A stretch of DNA of 64,000 nt from CAZICM01 sp964537685 (GCA_964537685.1 CAZICM010000022.1:79970-143969); one strand, 5' to 3'; positions 50,270 through 59,882 are shown, counted from the first letter of the stretch. A program made the numbers and translations. Notes: generated by a model not told the origin, from the letters alone.

Positions 50270-51006
50270 CGCGCATGATCATGGGTGTGCAGCCTGTGCG
50301 CGAGGCGATTCGTGCGCATGGAAGCGCGATTGAGAAATTGTGGGCGCAAAGGGATGGTGGGCCGCCTGTGCGGGGGCTTTTGAAATTTGCCTCAGATCGC
50401 GGCATTCCAACGGAAATCAAAGACGCTTCCGATATGGCGCGGGCTTCTTCGGGAGGCCGCCATCAAGGTGTTATCGCCTTTGCGCCGGAACTTTCTCTGA
50501 CCCGTATTGAAGATGTGATCGTCCAGCCGAACAGCATTTTTCTAGCCCTCGACGGCATTATGGATCCTCAAAATTTTGGAGCCGCTATCCGAAGCGCGGT
50601 GGCCTTGGGCGCTGATTGCGTGCTGTGGCCCGAACACAGTTCCGCGCCCCTCACACCGGCCACATTCCGGGCATCGGCGGGCGCCGTTGAACATGCGCGC
50701 CTGTGCCGGGTCCCCTCGCTTCCCGATGCTCTTTCGCTGCTCGCCCGCAAAGGCACGCTCAACGTCGGATTGGATGCCAATGGGCCGGTGATGCTTTCAC
50801 AAGTGCCGCTTGTCGGCCCTGTTACGCTGGTGATCGGCGCCGAGGATAAAGGTCTGCGAAAACCGGTGATTGCCGCATGCGCTCATCTCGCGAGGCTGCC
50901 GATGCGGGGCCCTGTCGCATCGTTGAATGCATCGGTCGCGGGCGCCCTGGCTTTGTACGAAGTGCTGAGAGCCCGGCAGTCTCAATCGTCAAATCCCGCA
51001 AAATGA
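50266..51006 (+). CDS. rlmB: 23S rRNA 2'-O-methyltransferase, RlmB/TrmH family
   Basis: A 246-residue SPOUT methyltransferase. The N-terminal substrate-binding domain starts MIMGVQPVREAIRAH with GGRHQGVIAF at its end, as in RlmB. The knotted SAM-binding core shows LALDGIMDPQNFGAAIRSA (the NFGA Asn-Arg motif), TLVIGAEDKGLRKPV and LPMRGPVASLNASVAGALAL. RlmB methylates G2251 of 23S rRNA; related enzymes modify tRNA, so the exact target is inferred. AAGGAG lies five bases upstream of ATG 50266. It overlaps pyrF and the following glycosyltransferase by four bases each. Confidence 0.88.
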   Translation: MTRMIMGVQPVREAIRAHGSAIEKLWAQRDGGPPVRGLLKFASDRGIPTEIKDASDMARASSGGRHQGVIAFAPELSLTRIEDVIVQPNSIFLALDGIMDPQNFGAAIRSAVALGADCVLWPEHSSAPLTPATFRASAGAVEHARLCRVPSLPDALSLLARKGTLNVGLDANGPVMLSQVPLVGPVTLVIGAEDKGLRKPVIAACAHLARLPMRGPVASLNASVAGALALYEVLRARQSQSSNPAK

Positions 51007-52214
51007 AGCGTTTGGAGCTTTGCCTGGGCAAGGCGGGCACCTTATTGCTCTTGTCTTTGCCGGTGCATCTCGCCCTCGCGCTCGTTACCGATTTGTCGCC
51101 CGACGAAGCCTATTATCTATGCGCCGCCCGTTTGAGCGGAATCGCGCCGGGTCTTGTCGACCATCCGCCTCTGTTGCCCTGGCTGCTCCGTCTCAGCGAT
51201 GCCCTGGCGCCCTTGCCCGTCGAGCTTCGGGTTCGAATCTGGCCCATCCTGCTTTCGCTCCTTCTCGGCTATCTGCTGCTCGTTTTGGCCAGGCAGCGAA
51301 ACGCCCCGGAAGAAGGGCAGACCAGAGCCATGCTGCTCGGCCAGTGGACGATTTTGCCTATGGCCGCGGGCTTCGTCGCCACACCCGATACGCTGCTTTT
51401 GCCGGCCTTTGCCACACTTTTGGCATGGGCCGCCGATTCCAAATCCCCGCCCTTTGGGCTGCGCTGGCTTCTGGCCATCGGTGCCGCCCTGCTCGGTGCT
51501 CTCGCTAAAGTTGTGATGCTGCCTCTGGGTCTCGCGATCGCGCTGATGGCCACGCCGCGCCCCACCCTCGAGCGCCTGGGCACAATCGCCGCGATGGCCT
51601 GTTCTCTCCCTGTTTTGTGGCCCAGCCTGAACTTTCAACTCAGGCACGCTTTTATCGCCGAGACCCTTCCAGGCAGCTTTGCATCGGCCGTTCTTTCGGG
51701 TGTTCGCGCAATGTCCGAAGCCGCGCTCGTTCAAGCCCTGCTCTGGACGCCGTGGGCATTTGCCTATGGTTTACGGGCTTTTCGCTCTCTGCCCCTCCCC
51801 GATCGCGCCGCCTTTCTAAGCCTCTCCGCACTCGTTCTTCTGTCCGCGCTGGTAAGGGGAAGAGCCCCCGAGGCCAATTGGTGGGCTCCTGCAGCGCTTG
51901 TGCTCATCGTCGCGTGCTCGATGGCAGAGCATCGCAAAAAGCCTTTAAAACGAGGCGATTATGCACTTTTTGCAGCCGTTCTGTTGCCCACGTCCATCGC
52001 CTTGTTGCATACGGCGCATCCGTTTTTACCACTGCCTCCTCATGCTGATCCGACGGCCAGGTTGCATGGGTGGAGCCACGGCATCGAGACGCCCAATGCG
52101 GCGGGGGTCGGCGTGTATGGTCCGGCCGCCGAGCGCTGTGTGTACTTCAATCACTGCGATGAAATTATCAATTATTTCAATGAGTTAAACAATAAGCCTT
52201 CAAGCCCCTTCTAG
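51003..52214 (+). CDS. GT39-like (ArnT/PMT type) integral membrane glycosyltransferase
   Basis: A 403-residue polytopic protein with about ten hydrophobic helices. The first extracytoplasmic loop contains DLSPDEAYYLC, where the Asp-Glu pair matches the catalytic acids of PMT/ArnT enzymes that use polyprenyl-linked sugars, and the related VDHPPLLPWLLRL follows. The C-terminus is a short periplasmic tail with Cys in ERCVYFNHCDE. The acceptor (protein or lipid A) is unknown. ATG 51003 overlaps the preceding methyltransferase stop (ATGA). It ends before a 220-base gap. Confidence 0.8.
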   Translation: MKRLELCLGKAGTLLLLSLPVHLALALVTDLSPDEAYYLCAARLSGIAPGLVDHPPLLPWLLRLSDALAPLPVELRVRIWPILLSLLLGYLLLVLARQRNAPEEGQTRAMLLGQWTILPMAAGFVATPDTLLLPAFATLLAWAADSKSPPFGLRWLLAIGAALLGALAKVVMLPLGLAIALMATPRPTLERLGTIAAMACSLPVLWPSLNFQLRHAFIAETLPGSFASAVLSGVRAMSEAALVQALLWTPWAFAYGLRAFRSLPLPDRAAFLSLSALVLLSALVRGRAPEANWWAPAALVLIVACSMAEHRKKPLKRGDYALFAAVLLPTSIALLHTAHPFLPLPPHADPTARLHGWSHGIETPNAAGVGVYGPAAERCVYFNHCDEIINYFNELNNKPSSPF

Positions 52215-52436
52215 GTGTCTCCAAAAACACTTGACAGGCTGAACATTCTCTCAGCAGACGGCCTTCTTGATTCCATTGAATGGAATGCACTTCGCGCGTC
52301 CCCCGGAACAAAAAAAATCGTGAGCTTTCAAGGACATCGGCGCTTCCGCAAGAGGCGATGGATGAGAAGGCCCGGAATCGTTCACGCGAAAGATCAAGGG
52401 GCGACGCTCTTGTGACAAGCCCGTGAAAGGCTTGAC
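52215..52436. other. Convergent intergenic region with a short palindrome
   Basis: This 222-base gap lies between two convergent genes. ATTCCATT (52270-52277) and AATGGAAT (52279-52286) form a perfect palindrome with a one-base centre. A TTGACA at about 52231 has no good -10. A 66-codon open frame is present but shows no recognisable protein features, so I do not call it a gene. Confidence 0.35.
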
Positions 52437-53693
52437 TTATCGGCTCGAAAGAAGCGGAGCCCGCTCAAGCACGCGCGCGAATCTGCGAACGGCTTCATCC
52501 AGCTCTTCTTGCTGCGTGTCTTCGCCCATTGAAATCCGGACAGCACCGCTGGCCTTCTGTTCACCTACCATTGCGACGATCACGGGCGAGGGCTCGGCCG
52601 TACCCGCACTGCAAGCCGATCCGCTGGACACATACACACCTTCGAGATCGAGCGCCGCACAGAGCTCATCGCCTCGCCATCCAGGCCACGACAGGTTGCT
52701 CACATGAGGAGCCCGGCCTTCACTTGCCCTGCCTCCGTTGCGCACGGGAACGACGCCAAGCCGAACCCCGAGTTCCATCAGATCGCGCTCGAGTTTGTCG
52801 CGCAGGGCCGCCAGGCGCGCATAGCGTAAATGACCCGTTTTTGCCCGCTCCGCCGCAACGGCAAAGCCCGCGCAGAGCGCCGCATCTTGGGTGCCTGGGC
52901 GAAGGCCGCGCTCTTGAGCTCCTCCAAATAGAATCTGCCCAGACAAATGCACTTTCGGCCTTTTTAGCAGCGCCCCCACACCTTTTGGACCGCGGATTTT
53001 ATGGGCCGCTACCGTCATCACATCGGCCCAAGGCGCAAAGCGATCGGCGGGTAAACGGCCCACGGCTTGCACGGCATCGACATGAAGGAGCGCTCCATGC
53101 GCGTGCACCCGCTCCGCCACTTGTTCAATGGGCTGAATCATGCCCGTTTCATGATTGACGGCCTGCAGCGCGAAGAGCCTCGGCTCGCCAATTTCTTTCG
53201 CTCGCTGCAGAGCCCGCTCAGCCGCTTCTGCCGTGATTTGCCCTTCCGGCGACACATCAGCCCACACCAGCGGAATGCCTCTGCGGCCAAGCTCTTCGGC
53301 CGCCCGCACGATCGATGGATGTTCGAGGCGGCTGAGCAGAAGAACGGGCTGTCTATCGGAAGCCGCGGGCTGCGGTGGAGCCTTTGAAGATCGTCCCCGC
53401 GTCTCCGCAGGCGGCGCGGCTTGCAAGGGATGCGCGGGAGCGCTCATCAAGCTGAACAAAGCCAGGTTATTCGCCTCTGTTCCGCCCGATGTCAGAAGCA
53501 CATCCCTCGGATGAAAGCCCACCAGCGACGCCACGGCTTCCCGGGCATTTTCGATGAAAGCCTTTGCGCCGCGGCCCATTCCATGCACGCTCGCCGGATT
53601 GCCCCAAGCCTGTTCCAACGCTTGCTTTATCGCTTCAATCACATCGGGATGAGGCGGCGCCGTCGCATTCCAATCGAGATAAATGCCCGCCAT
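52437..53693 (-). CDS. Cysteine desulfurase (class V aminotransferase)
   Basis: A 418-residue PLP enzyme that takes sulfur from cysteine for Fe-S clusters or tRNA thiolation. It begins GIYLDWNATAPPHPDVIEAI, carries the cofactor His in SRLEHPSI, HVDAVQAVG, the PLP Lys in TVAAHKIRGPKGVG, and the sulfur-accepting Cys in VYVSSGSACSAGTAEPSPV. The SSGSACSAG loop is like IscS/NifS. A Pro/Ala/Arg-rich insertion lies at about residues 95-115. No iscU, thiI or similar gene adjoins it. Its ATG overlaps the stop of the hybrid kinase by one base, so they are co-transcribed. Confidence 0.92.
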   Translation of the reverse strand: MAGIYLDWNATAPPHPDVIEAIKQALEQAWGNPASVHGMGRGAKAFIENAREAVASLVGFHPRDVLLTSGGTEANNLALFSLMSAPAHPLQAAPPAETRGRSSKAPPQPAASDRQPVLLLSRLEHPSIVRAAEELGRRGIPLVWADVSPEGQITAEAAERALQRAKEIGEPRLFALQAVNHETGMIQPIEQVAERVHAHGALLHVDAVQAVGRLPADRFAPWADVMTVAAHKIRGPKGVGALLKRPKVHLSGQILFGGAQERGLRPGTQDAALCAGFAVAAERAKTGHLRYARLAALRDKLERDLMELGVRLGVVPVRNGGRASEGRAPHVSNLSWPGWRGDELCAALDLEGVYVSSGSACSAGTAEPSPVIVAMVGEQKASGAVRISMGEDTQQEELDEAVRRFARVLERAPLLSSR

Positions 53694-54934
53694 CAGGAAC
53701 TCTTTTTCGCCGCAACCGGCATCTCTGGGTATTCGCCTGGAGCCCGCTGCGCCACGGTGAGATAGAACGCCGCTCCGCCCAGCCTCACCCCTTCAATCAC
53801 TTCCTGGCTCGGTGAAACAATGCGAAGGTCTCCGCCCAAACCGCGCGCCGTTCTTCTCGCGATGGCCAGCCCCACACCCACACCGCCGTGTTCCCGCGTG
53901 GGCGAACCGTCGACTTGATAAAATGGCTCGAAAATACGCCGCTGGCGCTCGGGACTCACACCCGGCCCGCTATCCGCCACACACATCTCATAGTGCCCAG
54001 TCGTCAGGCGAACCACCCGAACGCCCACAGAACCGCCTGGAGGCGTGAATTTCGCGGCATTCTCCAGCAGATGAATCATCGCCCGCTGAAGCCTTCCCGC
54101 ATCGCCAAACGCAGCCAGCGGCCCGCGCGGAAGCTCTTCCAGCAATTGAATCTTCGCTTCCTCGAGGCGATCGGCCACGGCAGCCATCGCGCGCCTTGTG
54201 GTATCCAAAAAGTCGTACTCAGCATTGAAAAAGCGCATTCGGCCTGTTTCCAAGCCCGTCACATCGAGCAGGTTGTCGATGAGCCCGCGCAACCTCCGCA
54301 CACAGTCATCCATCGCCCGAAGCGCTTTTTGCTGAGGTTTGTTGAGCGGTCCCAGTTCTTCATCGGCCAGAAGCTTGAGATAGCCCACGATAGGCGTCAT
54401 CGGCGTTGCCAGCTCGTGCGAGATATTCCGGTAAAATTCGGTGCGCGCCGCATCCAGTTCCTTCAGCCGCGCGTTGGCCTTAAAGAGCTCGGCCACTTTT
54501 TCCTCGAGCCTTACGACAATACGCTGGCTCTGTTCTCTCAGCCGATCGGGAGCAGCCTCGGCCGACGAAGGCTCTTTGGCGCCTTTTAGAAATTGATCGA
54601 TCAACTGAGCAAACGATCGGGCATCGATAGGCTTTTGTACAAAGCCATCGCAGCCCACGGCCAAACTGGTTTCCCGATCGCCCTCGGCTGTAATCGCCAC
54701 AATCGGAACACCCACAAGCGAAGGTTCACCCCGCAGGCGCAGCGTCACTTCAAAGCCATCCAAGCCAGGAATATTCAAATCGACCAGCACCAGATCGGGA
54801 CGCTGCGCACAGGCCAGCCGAATGCCTTCCAGACCATCGGCCGCGTCGATCACCTCATGCCCGGCGTTTTGAAGGAGCTTCCTCACCAACAATCGGTTGG
54901 CGGGATCGTCCTCGATATGGAGGATTCGCGGCAT
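53693..54934 (-). CDS. Hybrid receiver-histidine kinase
   Basis: A 413-residue soluble signalling protein with a receiver domain first: RILHIEDDPANRLLVRKLL, phospho-Asp in LVLVDLNIPGLDG and the switch Lys in FVQKPIDARSF. A coiled-coil (LREQSQRIVVRLEEKVAELF) leads to the HisKA domain with phospho-His in FYRNISHELATPMTPIVGY. The HATPase follows with N-box HLLENAAKFTPPG, G1 VADSGPGVSPERQRRIFEPF and G2 GVGVGLAIARRTA. No membrane helix is present, so it is cytoplasmic and responds to another kinase or protein. Its stop overlaps the cysteine desulfurase start by one base. Confidence 0.92.
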   Translation of the reverse strand: MPRILHIEDDPANRLLVRKLLQNAGHEVIDAADGLEGIRLACAQRPDLVLVDLNIPGLDGFEVTLRLRGEPSLVGVPIVAITAEGDRETSLAVGCDGFVQKPIDARSFAQLIDQFLKGAKEPSSAEAAPDRLREQSQRIVVRLEEKVAELFKANARLKELDAARTEFYRNISHELATPMTPIVGYLKLLADEELGPLNKPQQKALRAMDDCVRRLRGLIDNLLDVTGLETGRMRFFNAEYDFLDTTRRAMAAVADRLEEAKIQLLEELPRGPLAAFGDAGRLQRAMIHLLENAAKFTPPGGSVGVRVVRLTTGHYEMCVADSGPGVSPERQRRIFEPFYQVDGSPTREHGGVGVGLAIARRTARGLGGDLRIVSPSQEVIEGVRLGGAAFYLTVAQRAPGEYPEMPVAAKKSS

Positions 54935-55092
54935 TCTGCCTCTCCCGGTTGATTTCCTATGGGCAAGCCAACCCCAAAAAAAATAGACTCGGCTCCGATT
55001 TGCACGCCCAGCCGAAGGCCGGGCGGGATAAGAAGTCTACGGGAATTAGGCCGCGCCGGCCGAAATCTATGAGCGAAATCGAGGGAAGACCC

Positions 55093-55656
55093 ATGCATGT
55101 CATGCACTGTATTCGCGCCTTTTCCGCGCTATTTGGTGCGTTCATTCTTGCCGGGGCGGCGGGCTGCCAGTCCCAGGGCAATCAGCAAAACGCGGCCCCC
55201 AAAGAGACGGCCGCGGCTTCATCCGCTCCCCTCGCCGCAAGCAACGCCGCGCCTCAGCCGAGCGTGAGCTCCATCATGTTTGAGCCTCAAAACCAAGCCG
55301 CACCGACGGCCGCTCCCACCGCTTCAGGCCCTCAAATCGCGGGCGCCGTGCATATTTTAATCGCCTACAAAGGCGCGCAATTTGCGCCCAAAGAAGTCAC
55401 GCGCTCAAAAGACGAAGCCAAAAAGATCGCCCAGGACTTGCTCGCCAAAATTAAAGACAAAAAAGCCACAATTGGCGAACTCGCCAGCAAACAATCCGAC
55501 GACCCATCCAAAGTAGCCGCGGGCGCCATTGGTAATTTCGAGCGCCTCGCCATGCCCGAAGCCTTCTCCAATGCCGTATTTTCAATGGATGTCGGCGCAA
55601 TCTCGGATGTCGTCGAAACCCCTCGCGGATTTCACATCATCCAGCGCACCAGGTGA
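55093..55656 (+). CDS. Parvulin-type peptidyl-prolyl isomerase lipoprotein
   Basis: A 187-residue predicted lipoprotein. GAGGGAAG lies five bases before ATG 55093; the signal segment ends ILAGAAGC near residue 25. An Ala/Pro/Gln-rich spacer to about residue 90 is followed by a rotamase domain: VHILIAYKGAQFAPKE, FAxxxSDD-type TIGELASKQSDDPS, GAIGNFERLAMPEAFSNAVF and the end ETPRGFHIIQRT. These match parvulin-type isomerases that help outer-membrane or secreted proteins fold. It ends three bases before lnt, so the pair is an operon acting at the envelope. Confidence 0.85.
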   Translation: MHVMHCIRAFSALFGAFILAGAAGCQSQGNQQNAAPKETAAASSAPLAASNAAPQPSVSSIMFEPQNQAAPTAAPTASGPQIAGAVHILIAYKGAQFAPKEVTRSKDEAKKIAQDLLAKIKDKKATIGELASKQSDDPSKVAAGAIGNFERLAMPEAFSNAVFSMDVGAISDVVETPRGFHIIQRTR

Positions 55657-55659
55657 TGC

Positions 55660-57252
55660 ATGTCCTCACTTCCCGATGAACTCAAGCGCAAGGCCGCCCT
55701 GCCCGCACGCATCGCCTATCCCCTCGCACTCTTCTCCGGCATCCTTTATTTCCTAGGCTTTCCCGGCATCGACATCTGGCCCATTTCGCTGATTGCGCTG
55801 GTGCCCCTCATCATCGCGCTCAAAGGCCAGCCCACCAAACGCGCCACGGGATTGGGCTGGACGGCTGGCATGGGGATGACCATGTTCGGCTTCTATTGGC
55901 TGCTCGACATGCTCAAGGTCTTCAGCGGCTTTCCCTTGCCGGTGTGCATCTTGTTCATGCTGATTTTATGCGGCTATCAAAGCGGGCGGATCGCGCTCTG
56001 CGGCTGGTTTTACGGCCGCGCCGCCGCCCGGGGCTGGCCCGCGCCGATTGTGTTCGCCTTGGGATTCGCCGCGAGCGAATTGCTCTATCCCCTTCTCTTC
56101 CCCTGGTATTTCGGTGCCTCGGTCCACAACGCCCTGCCCTTGCTCCAGTGCGCAGATATCGGCGGACCGATTTTGGTGGGCCTTGTTCTCGTGGGCGCCA
56201 ACTCGGCCATCGCCGAAATTATCCTCGCCCGCCTTGAAAAACGCCCGATTCACCGAGTTACCGCCGCCGTGGGCGCCGCGCTTCCCCTGCTCGCGGCCAT
56301 CTATGGCTTTGAACGCATCCGCTCCGTCGACTTGGCCATGGCCAATGCCAAACCCATTAAAATTGGCATCGCCCAGGGCAACCAAGCCTTATTTCACAGG
56401 CAAAAAGCCCTAAAAGTCCACCGCGATCTCACCGCAAAACTCAAGGCTCAAGGAGCCGAACTCGTGGTGTGGAGCGAAGCCGCGGTTCCCGTTCCCCTGC
56501 TGGAGTCCAAATACAAAGAAGAAGCGAAAACGGCTCTTACCAAGGGTTTGGGCGTTCCCACCATTATCGGAGGCGTACTCCGCAGACAGGTTGAAGGCGG
56601 CGCACCCCGAGGATTAAAGCGTTTTCAGTATTTCAATACGGCCATGCTCGCCGATCGCGAAGGCGACATCCTAGGCCGCTACGACAAACAATTTCTCTTG
56701 GCCTTCGGCGAATACCTTCCCCTTGGCGATCGCTTTCCCATCCTCTACGAATGGTCGCCCAACTCGGGCCAATTCACGCCCGGAACTTCGATAGAGCCTT
56801 TTATTTGGGGCGAACACCGCATCACGGCACTTATCTGTTACGAAGACATCCTGCCTTCCTTCGTTAACAAAATCGTCCGTTACGCCGACCCGGATCTTAT
56901 TGTCAACCTCACCAATGATGCATGGTTTGGCGACTCAACCGAGCCTTGGATTCATCTCGCCCTGGCCAAGCTCCGCGCCGTCGAACACCGCCGATTTCTA
57001 GTGAGGGCCACCAACAGCGGCGTATCCGCCATCATCGATGCCAAAGGCGGCGTCGTCGTCCACGGCGGCACCTTCCGCGAAGAAGTGCTGGTGGGCGAAG
57101 GCCGCTTCATGCGCGCCGACACGCTCTACAAAACCCTGGGCGATGTGCCTTGGTTTATCGCCGCCGTCCTGATCACCATCATGTCAATGTGGACGCGGCC
57201 CAAAAGCTTTAAGGCTTCTTGGCAGAAGTTTCGATCTTCATCGCCTTCTTAA
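55660..57252 (+). CDS. lnt: Apolipoprotein N-acyltransferase
   Basis: A 530-residue inner-membrane enzyme that adds the third acyl chain to lipoproteins. About six membrane helices lead to a periplasmic nitrilase domain with the catalytic triad Glu in VVWSEAAVPVP, Lys in RYDKQFLLAFGEYLPLG and Cys in LICYEDILPSF, plus LTNDAWFGDS, a family hallmark. A last helix (FIAAVLITIMSMW) anchors the C-terminus. The many predicted lipoproteins in the window would be its substrates. It starts three bases after the parvulin gene and overlaps the convergent DUF72 gene by 44 bases. Confidence 0.95.
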   Translation: MSSLPDELKRKAALPARIAYPLALFSGILYFLGFPGIDIWPISLIALVPLIIALKGQPTKRATGLGWTAGMGMTMFGFYWLLDMLKVFSGFPLPVCILFMLILCGYQSGRIALCGWFYGRAAARGWPAPIVFALGFAASELLYPLLFPWYFGASVHNALPLLQCADIGGPILVGLVLVGANSAIAEIILARLEKRPIHRVTAAVGAALPLLAAIYGFERIRSVDLAMANAKPIKIGIAQGNQALFHRQKALKVHRDLTAKLKAQGAELVVWSEAAVPVPLLESKYKEEAKTALTKGLGVPTIIGGVLRRQVEGGAPRGLKRFQYFNTAMLADREGDILGRYDKQFLLAFGEYLPLGDRFPILYEWSPNSGQFTPGTSIEPFIWGEHRITALICYEDILPSFVNKIVRYADPDLIVNLTNDAWFGDSTEPWIHLALAKLRAVEHRRFLVRATNSGVSAIIDAKGGVVVHGGTFREEVLVGEGRFMRADTLYKTLGDVPWFIAAVLITIMSMWTRPKSFKASWQKFRSSSPS

Positions 57253-57880
57253 AGCGCTTTGCATCGGCGAACATATCCACATTCGTAAACACATACGTCG
57301 CGTCCGAATGCTTGGCTGTCCTCGCAATCTCCGAAAGCTTCTCAATCGCAGGATCTTCATAGCGGGACTTGTGCCCCGCCGGCCCGTGAAGCCGGTAATA
57401 CGCAACATCCCTCTTTGAAATTCCGGCCACCAATGGATCGCGCGAGGACAGCGCTCCAGCCTCCGCCGCAATCTCATCGCACTCATCCGGATCCCAGCCC
57501 TGCGCGGGCTCAAACACCACCCGCTCAAAACGCGCCTTCACATTCATCAAAAACTCACGCAAAACGGCCTTATTCGCCTTGTTCGGCGAAAACTCGGGCG
57601 GCCCAACAAACACAGCCGTCTTCGCGTCCAGCTCATCCGCAATCGCACCGATGCTCTTGAGCGCCGTCTCGATCACCTTCCCGTCCCTAAAGCCCTCTTG
57701 GCCGATTTCCCGGGGCCCCAGCAGCGCAAACCTAAACCCTTCCGGAGCTTCCCGCCTCCAGCGCCGAACCGTTCCCGAACCGGGAATCGACATGTAGGTC
57801 TCTTGCACTTCCACGAACATAAACTCGCGGAAATAGCGCGTCGCCGGAACAGGAAACCCAGCGCAGCCGACAGTAATCAT
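57209..57880 (-). CDS. DUF72 domain protein
   Basis: A 223-residue TIM-barrel-like protein of the DUF72 family: ITVGCAGFPVPATRYFREF at the start, FVEVQETYMSIPGSGTVRRW, GFRFALLGPREIGQ and the C-terminal KRDVAYYRLHGPAGHKSRYE, DATYVFTNVDM. The conserved RLHG and Y..P..F patterns are present. The activity of DUF72 proteins is not established. Its ATG overlaps the TGA of the LptE-like lipoprotein gene (ATGA), making it the last gene of a three-gene operon. Confidence 0.85.
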   Translation of the reverse strand: MITVGCAGFPVPATRYFREFMFVEVQETYMSIPGSGTVRRWRREAPEGFRFALLGPREIGQEGFRDGKVIETALKSIGAIADELDAKTAVFVGPPEFSPNKANKAVLREFLMNVKARFERVVFEPAQGWDPDECDEIAAEAGALSSRDPLVAGISKRDVAYYRLHGPAGHKSRYEDPAIEKLSEIARTAKHSDATYVFTNVDMFADAKRFKKAMKIETSAKKP

Positions 57881-58491
57881 GGTGCGCTGACACTAGCCCG
57901 AAGGGCGTCCGGCGCAAAGGCCAATTCGTCAGGTTCGGGGTCGGGCATGCCCATGATTTTTAAGGCGAGGCGCTCTCCAAGCTTTCGCGCCGCCGCCGAA
58001 AGCGCCTGCTCCCTGTGCCAAACGGAGGCGTGCGGGCTTGGACTTTGAGGCGAAATAAGCACAGACGCGGCCACATCTTGGGTGTCGCGGAGCAGTGCGG
58101 CTTTTCCCACATCGGAATAGAGCCTTGCCCTGCCCACGACACGAACCCAAATGCCCCTGGAAACAATGGTCTGCTTTGACGCATCCCACCCAGGCGATGC
58201 GCCGCTTTCATCGATGCGCACGACATCGATCAACAGCACCGGACAGCTTGAAACATCGTCTGTCCCGCAGCCCTTGGCTCCCAGCATACCTGCCCTCGCC
58301 AAAGCCGATCGCGCCCCGCCAAGCACATCCACCGACACTTCCGGCGAAGCCGTTCTGAGCTCGCCCAGCCGCACTTCATAGGGCCCCAGCGGATCGCGCA
58401 TCTCATTCAACGGACGGTATCCGCAGCCCAACGGAGCCAATCCCACCCAAACCGCCGCAACAGCCAAGGCTCTAGAGCACAGCGCCCGCAT
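57877..58491 (-). CDS. LptE-like lipoprotein
   Basis: A 204-residue predicted lipoprotein. The signal segment ends GLAPLGC, followed at once by GYRPL, the start seen in LptE-type outer-membrane LPS-assembly lipoproteins. The mature region continues with VRLGELRTASPEVSVDVLGG, IWVRVVGRARLYSD and helix SAAARKLGERLALKIMG. LptE pairs with LptD, which is not in the window, so this assignment is tentative. ATG 58491 follows a TTG at 58494; the ATG overlaps the upstream gene by one base and the next ATG by four. Confidence 0.6.
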   Translation of the reverse strand: MRALCSRALAVAAVWVGLAPLGCGYRPLNEMRDPLGPYEVRLGELRTASPEVSVDVLGGARSALARAGMLGAKGCGTDDVSSCPVLLIDVVRIDESGASPGWDASKQTIVSRGIWVRVVGRARLYSDVGKAALLRDTQDVAASVLISPQSPSPHASVWHREQALSAAARKLGERLALKIMGMPDPEPDELAFAPDALRASVSAP

Positions 58492-59882
58492 CAAAACAGC
58501 TTGCTCTTCTTCCTCGACAGCCTGGCCTTGCGCCGCTGCGCCGCCACTTCATCTTCCCCCGTCCCCAGCTCCACAATCGTCAACGCCTTGTCGAACGCCC
58601 GCGCATAGTGTTCATACAGCTTCGCCAGCGAAAGCCTCACGCCCGGATCGTCGACCTCTTCAACAATCGCCTCAAAATCCTGGAGCGCCCGCATTTTATC
58701 GCCCCTCGCCTTGGCAATCTCGCCCCTCGCCCGAAGCGCCTCCGCCCCGCCTCCCTGCTCCACCGCATGCTCAGCCACCAAAAGCGCCCGATCCGAAGCC
58801 CCGGCCCTCTTCAGTGTCCTCGCCACACCCGCCAAATCCACAGGCTGCAAACTCGACAAAGGCTCGCCGTACAAACCCACCAGCGCCACCATCGACAGCA
58901 CATCCGCCGCGTTGTGCTCCACCACCCCGAAGAGCGCCTCTTCATCGCCCGTCCTTAAAAAATGCGCATAACACGCGACAATATCTTCCCCGTGCGTATC
59001 GCCCACGCGCACCCGCCCCAGCACATGATGCTCCAGCGCCGACAGCGTTCTGACCTTCAAACGATGCTTGTGAACCCGCCTCGCCAGATGCACCAAATCC
59101 AAATGAGGCCGCTCCGGCGGTGCCTCCAGCCGGTTCATCACAAAGCGCGTCTTCATCAGCGGCAAATCAAAAGCCTTGCCGTTGTAGCTCACCAGCATCG
59201 ATGCCTTGCGCACCCGCTCGGCAAATACCGTTAAAATCGGCGCCTCTTCCCCCAATCGCCTCAGCAAATACTGTTCGAGCACAAAGCCATTCGCCTCTTC
59301 ATCGAAGTACGAAAGCCCAAGCAAAAAGGGCACCGTTCCCGTCCCTCCCGCGAGCCCCGTTGTCTCCGTGTCGATGTAGAGCGCCCCTTTTGGATCGCAT
59401 TCCGACAGGCTTGGATCCAAGGCCAAAAGCGCAAGCATCGCCGCCTCGGCATCCCTCGCCGCCACCAAAGGAGCCCTTCCTACCCTCGCCGCCGGCGCCG
59501 ACTTCTCCCGCCTCACATACAGCGGCCCCTCATCCCGCTGCTCCAGCACAAAAGGCAGCTCGCCCTGCGTTGGATTCGCCCTGGGTTCAGGCGCCCGGCC
59601 CCGCCCAACAATGGCCGCGATGCGATCGCGCAGCTCATCCAGTGAAGGCTTGGGAGAGGGCACCACCGTCAGCCCCGGCCTGCGCAAACGCGAAAGCCGC
59701 TCCGACATCGATGACCTCGGCGGATGCTCATTCACCAGAAGCGCCGGCCCATCCGGCTCGGCAAACAAATCGGCCTGGCGTGGATACGCCCTTGGCTCCT
59801 CCACCAAGCTTGCCGGCCGCGCATCTGGGGCGGCGCCCCGCATCGGCGGCAAACTCGACAGCTTTGCCTTGAGAGAGGCCAT
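58491..59882 (-). CDS. YprB-like RNase H-fold exonuclease
   Basis: A 463-residue cytoplasmic protein. A ~150-residue Pro/Arg-rich N-terminus leads to an RNase H-fold 3'-5' exonuclease: Exo I GALYIDTETTGLAGGTGT, Exo II MLVSYNGKAFDLPLMKTRF, and Exo III GVVEHNAADVLSMVALVGL. HLDLVHLARRVHKHRL lies between. The C-terminal third is TPR-like (LLVAEHAVEQGGGAEALRAR). This match is to YprB family proteins, which likely act on DNA or RNA ends. First gene of the operon with the LptE-like and DUF72 genes. It is divergent from the acyl-CoA dehydrogenase gene. Confidence 0.85.
   Translation of the reverse strand: MASLKAKLSSLPPMRGAAPDARPASLVEEPRAYPRQADLFAEPDGPALLVNEHPPRSSMSERLSRLRRPGLTVVPSPKPSLDELRDRIAAIVGRGRAPEPRANPTQGELPFVLEQRDEGPLYVRREKSAPAARVGRAPLVAARDAEAAMLALLALDPSLSECDPKGALYIDTETTGLAGGTGTVPFLLGLSYFDEEANGFVLEQYLLRRLGEEAPILTVFAERVRKASMLVSYNGKAFDLPLMKTRFVMNRLEAPPERPHLDLVHLARRVHKHRLKVRTLSALEHHVLGRVRVGDTHGEDIVACYAHFLRTGDEEALFGVVEHNAADVLSMVALVGLYGEPLSSLQPVDLAGVARTLKRAGASDRALLVAEHAVEQGGGAEALRARGEIAKARGDKMRALQDFEAIVEEVDDPGVRLSLAKLYEHYARAFDKALTIVELGTGEDEVAAQRRKARLSRKKSKLF

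Noticed and set aside
51229..51240. GGTTCGAATC, like a tRNA T-loop
   Set aside because: No acceptor stem, anticodon arm or CCA nearby, and it lies inside the membrane glycosyltransferase reading frame.
52215..52415. Small open frame after the glycosyltransferase
   Set aside because: No binding site, no motif and a poor codon pattern; more likely non-coding.
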